A DNA stretch of 9,618 nucleotides from Candidatus Magasanikiibacteriota bacterium (GTDB taxonomy: Bacteria; Patescibacteriota; Patescibacteriia; Magasanikbacterales; UBA922). The notes under the pieces were generated by a model. The model did not search any database. It was not told the DNA's origin and saw nothing but the letters and a program-made list of their open reading frames with translations. Made by a program: the position numbers and the translations under genes. This document shows, piece by piece, positions 8,726 through 9,618 of this stretch. Each line of letters begins with the position of its first letter. Within the stretch, counting starts at the first letter, position 1. Location: positions 7,594 to 17,211 of the forward strand of contig JAHFIE010000019.1 of NCBI GenBank assembly GCA_023246565.1. The letters are read 5' to 3'.

Positions 8726-8754
8726 TTGACAAGTGAATAGCCACTCGATATAGT
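8726..8754 (+). promoter_or_regulatory. Strong sigma70-type promoter for the intergenic RNA
   Basis: The -35 box TTGACA (8726-8731) is perfect, the spacer is exactly 17 nt, and the -10 box TATAGT (8749-8754) differs from TATAAT at one base. The expected transcription start is about G8761, 7 nt past the -10, which is also the first base of a foldable closing stem. No plus-strand gene lies downstream, so the promoter most likely drives the RNA at 8761-8891. Confidence 0.8.
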
Positions 8755-8760
8755 ACTAAT

Positions 8761-8891
8761 GAAGCATGCAATAATAGCTTATAACGCGCCGTGATGTTCC
8801 CTCGGATGCTCCGAGGCTTAAGTTATGGAGTAACACGTTATGAGACGCTGCTTCAAAATAATGCACTCAACTTTTGTTGGGTGTTTTATTT
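8761..8891 (+). ncRNA. Putative structured small RNA, about 130 nt, family unknown
   Basis: This RNA is inferred from three independent signals: a near-consensus promoter ending just upstream, strong folding potential, and an intrinsic terminator at the 3' end. Helices read from the sequence are a closing stem 8761-8766 with 8849-8854 (GAAGCA/TGCTTC) and a 9-bp stem 8778-8786 with 8836-8844 (one G-U). A third, 8792-8800 with 8827-8835, has one A-A mismatch and two G-U pairs. The apical hairpin is 8801-8806 with 8810-8815 (CTCGGA/TCCGAG, triloop TGC). Together they form a rod with asymmetric bulges. The 5' side of the large internal loop is TGCAATAATAG (8767-8777). There is no convincing reading frame. 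It lacks the GGAAG-type SRP RNA loop and is too short for tmRNA or RNase P RNA. A compact 6S-like RNA is one possibility, undemonstrated. It converges on the DUF3800 gene. Confidence 0.6.
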
Positions 8892-8892
8892 T
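8855..8892. terminator. Bidirectional intrinsic terminator between the small RNA and DUF3800
   Basis: The stem CACTCAAC (8864-8871) pairs with GTTGGGTG (8876-8883), 8 bp with one G-T pair, around a TTTT loop. On the plus strand it is followed by TTTTATTTT, ending the small RNA. On the minus strand it is followed by CATTATTTT and lies directly after the DUF3800 stop codon (8888-8886), ending that gene. Confidence 0.8.
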
Positions 8893-9542
8893 CGAAATAA
8901 TTCTATTCCTGGTTCAGCCAAAATACTTTCAATGATTTCAAAACATTCCACACCAAAAGGTTTGTTATTTAAAAATCTTGCGATTGCACCTACAATCCAA
9001 TCGACAATCTGGATATTGGTTTCCACCATAGAATTCTCAATTCTAACTTCCGCATTACTACCCATGTTGAGTCCAAGATTTGTAGAAAAAATATGTTCAA
9101 TAAGTGAATGTTTAAATTGTGATACAGAAATTCCTCTCAAATTTCTTTGGTCACAAATTATAGAGATACTACAATTAAAAGGAACGTAACGGTCCAATAA
9201 ATTAGTAATCGTGTATAAATATAAGAAGCCGCTCTCCAATTTTTCCTTACGCCAAAATTCATGAGGAATATTCTCAATTTTAAAATAAACATAGCGTACT
9301 TTTATTCCCAATTTAGCAATAAAATGAAGCGTTTGAAGACGTAACGGATAGGATATACTAGAATCAGAAAATTTTATTTCTGACTGGAAGCGTAAACGTT
9401 TGGGAAATTTGCTCTTACACCAGGCTCGAAAATGTTTTCTTGTCTTACGAGGTTCAGTTACTTCAAAACAAGCCATTACAAAATACCTTTCATGTGTTGT
9501 CTTTACGAATTGCCCGCTTTCGTCAATAAAAATATATAACAT
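8886..9542 (-). CDS. DUF3800 domain protein (predicted RNase H-like fold)
   Basis: A 218-residue protein recognised as DUF3800 by its opening YIFIDESGQF (3-12) and its closing QIVDWIVGAIARFLNNK (178-194), which matches the usual 'lqlADliaga' element. Acidic residues that could form a metal site are D7/E8 in IDESG, E55 in SEIKFSD, D131 in ICDQRN and D181 in IVDWIVG. This spacing fits an RNase H-like nuclease, though the family's activity is not established here. Members are often found in accessory and defence-type islands. The length is normal for the family and it looks intact. A G-rich ribosome-binding site (AAGGGGGG, 9545-9552) lies only 2 nt from the ATG at 9542, unusually close. It is bounded by its own terminator, lies between two PEP-utilizer paralogs, and appears more AT-rich than the genes downstream, which suggests later arrival. 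No partner gene of a known defence system is visible. Confidence 0.85.
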   Translation of the reverse strand: MLYIFIDESGQFVKTTHERYFVMACFEVTEPRKTRKHFRAWCKSKFPKRLRFQSEIKFSDSSISYPLRLQTLHFIAKLGIKVRYVYFKIENIPHEFWRKEKLESGFLYLYTITNLLDRYVPFNCSISIICDQRNLRGISVSQFKHSLIEHIFSTNLGLNMGSNAEVRIENSMVETNIQIVDWIVGAIARFLNNKPFGVECFEIIESILAEPGIELFRK

Positions 9543-9590
9543 AGCCCCCCTTAAAAAAATAAAATTTTCTTATTAATTACAATACCATAC

Positions 9591-9618
9591 TCATATTCTC
9601 CTCACCATCCCCTGTTCA
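9591..9618 (-). CDS. PEP-utilizer swivelling-domain protein, copy 5 (last codons only)
   Basis: The minus strand from the window edge reads EQGMVRRI and then TGA (9593-9591). This matches the C-termini of copies 1 to 4 (EQGIVRKI, EKGIVRKI, EMGIVKKI, EQGMVRKI), and 18 bases are identical to the end of copy 4. It is therefore almost certainly the 3' end of a fifth paralog whose body lies beyond 9618. Too little is present to describe its domains. An AGGAG formed by its last codons is followed by an ATG overlapping the stop (9594-9592), which opens only a five-codon frame (9577-9594). Confidence 0.8.
9600..9617 (-). repeat. 18-nt direct repeat, unit 2 (end of copy 5)
   Basis: Identical to positions 7351-7368. 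It encodes the EQGMVR end of copy 5. With unit 1 it brackets DUF3800, the small RNA and copy 4, so recombination between the units could remove or duplicate that block. Confidence 0.6.

Noticed and set aside
8697..8732. Minus-strand promoter candidate for copy 4 (TTGTCA, 17 nt, TAAATT)
   Set aside because: The predicted start at about 8697 would fall downstream of the AGGA ribosome-binding site and leave a 3-nt leader. It also overlaps the much better plus-strand -35. It cannot be called with confidence.
8791..9189. Plus-strand frame of 132 codons starting in the small RNA
   Set aside because: It reads through the intrinsic terminator and lies antisense to the well-supported DUF3800 gene; the product looks like a shadow translation.
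9543..9590. AT-rich gap before DUF3800 as a promoter or terminator
   Set aside because: A TTGTAA-like -35 has no -10 at proper spacing, and the T-run has no stable stem before it.
1..9618. CRISPR array, tRNA, rRNA, insertion sequence or integrase
   Set aside because: I saw no regularly spaced repeats, tRNA-like cloverleaf, rRNA segment or transposase motif on either strand.

Overview
The window looks like part of a Patescibacteria (Candidate Phyla Radiation) chromosome, probably from the Paceibacteria/ABY1-like breadth of that radiation. This is an inference from gene content: a DUF4012 membrane protein, a processive-type family 2 glycosyltransferase with the PALDA C-terminal signature, and a run of small PEP-utilizer 'mobile domain' proteins, all in AT-rich, tightly packed, mostly Shine-Dalgarno-poor genes. 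TGA is used as a stop, so the recoded Gracilibacteria/Absconditabacteria code is unlikely. Every protein gene lies on the minus strand, so transcription runs from high to low coordinates.

Layout in transcription order. At 9591-9618 is the last handful of codons of a fifth PEP-utilizer paralog (copy 5). At 8886-9542 is a DUF3800 protein with an RNase H-like set of acidic residues. At 8726-8892 an intergenic stretch carries a near-consensus plus-strand sigma70 promoter, a foldable non-coding RNA of about 130 nt, and an intrinsic terminator shared with the convergent DUF3800 gene. From 8694 down to 3348 follow four tandem paralogs (copies 4, 3, 2, 1). Each has a divergent, largely helical N-terminal region and a C-terminal phosphohistidine swivelling domain with the catalytic GG-x-(T/S/L)-(S/C)-H-A-A motif. 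None has an ATP-grasp (PPDK_N) or PEP-binding TIM-barrel domain. From 3304 to 1 come the glycosyltransferase, the DUF4012 protein and the N-terminal third of MreB. Gaps between the seven genes from copy 4 to mreB are only 2 to 53 nt, so a single transcript is plausible.

The most interesting feature is the paralog array. The order helical domain, 'fYLTpdE'-like segment, then terminal His domain matches the C-terminal two thirds of rifampicin phosphotransferase/PEP-synthase-like enzymes with the ATP-activating domain removed. This suggests a split phosphotransfer system: several variable acceptor/substrate modules, perhaps served in trans by one ATP-grasp protein encoded elsewhere. The second is the stand-alone structured RNA sitting, with DUF3800, between copies 5 and 4. 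The last three genes point to the cell envelope and shape, but whether the array acts in the same process is unknown.
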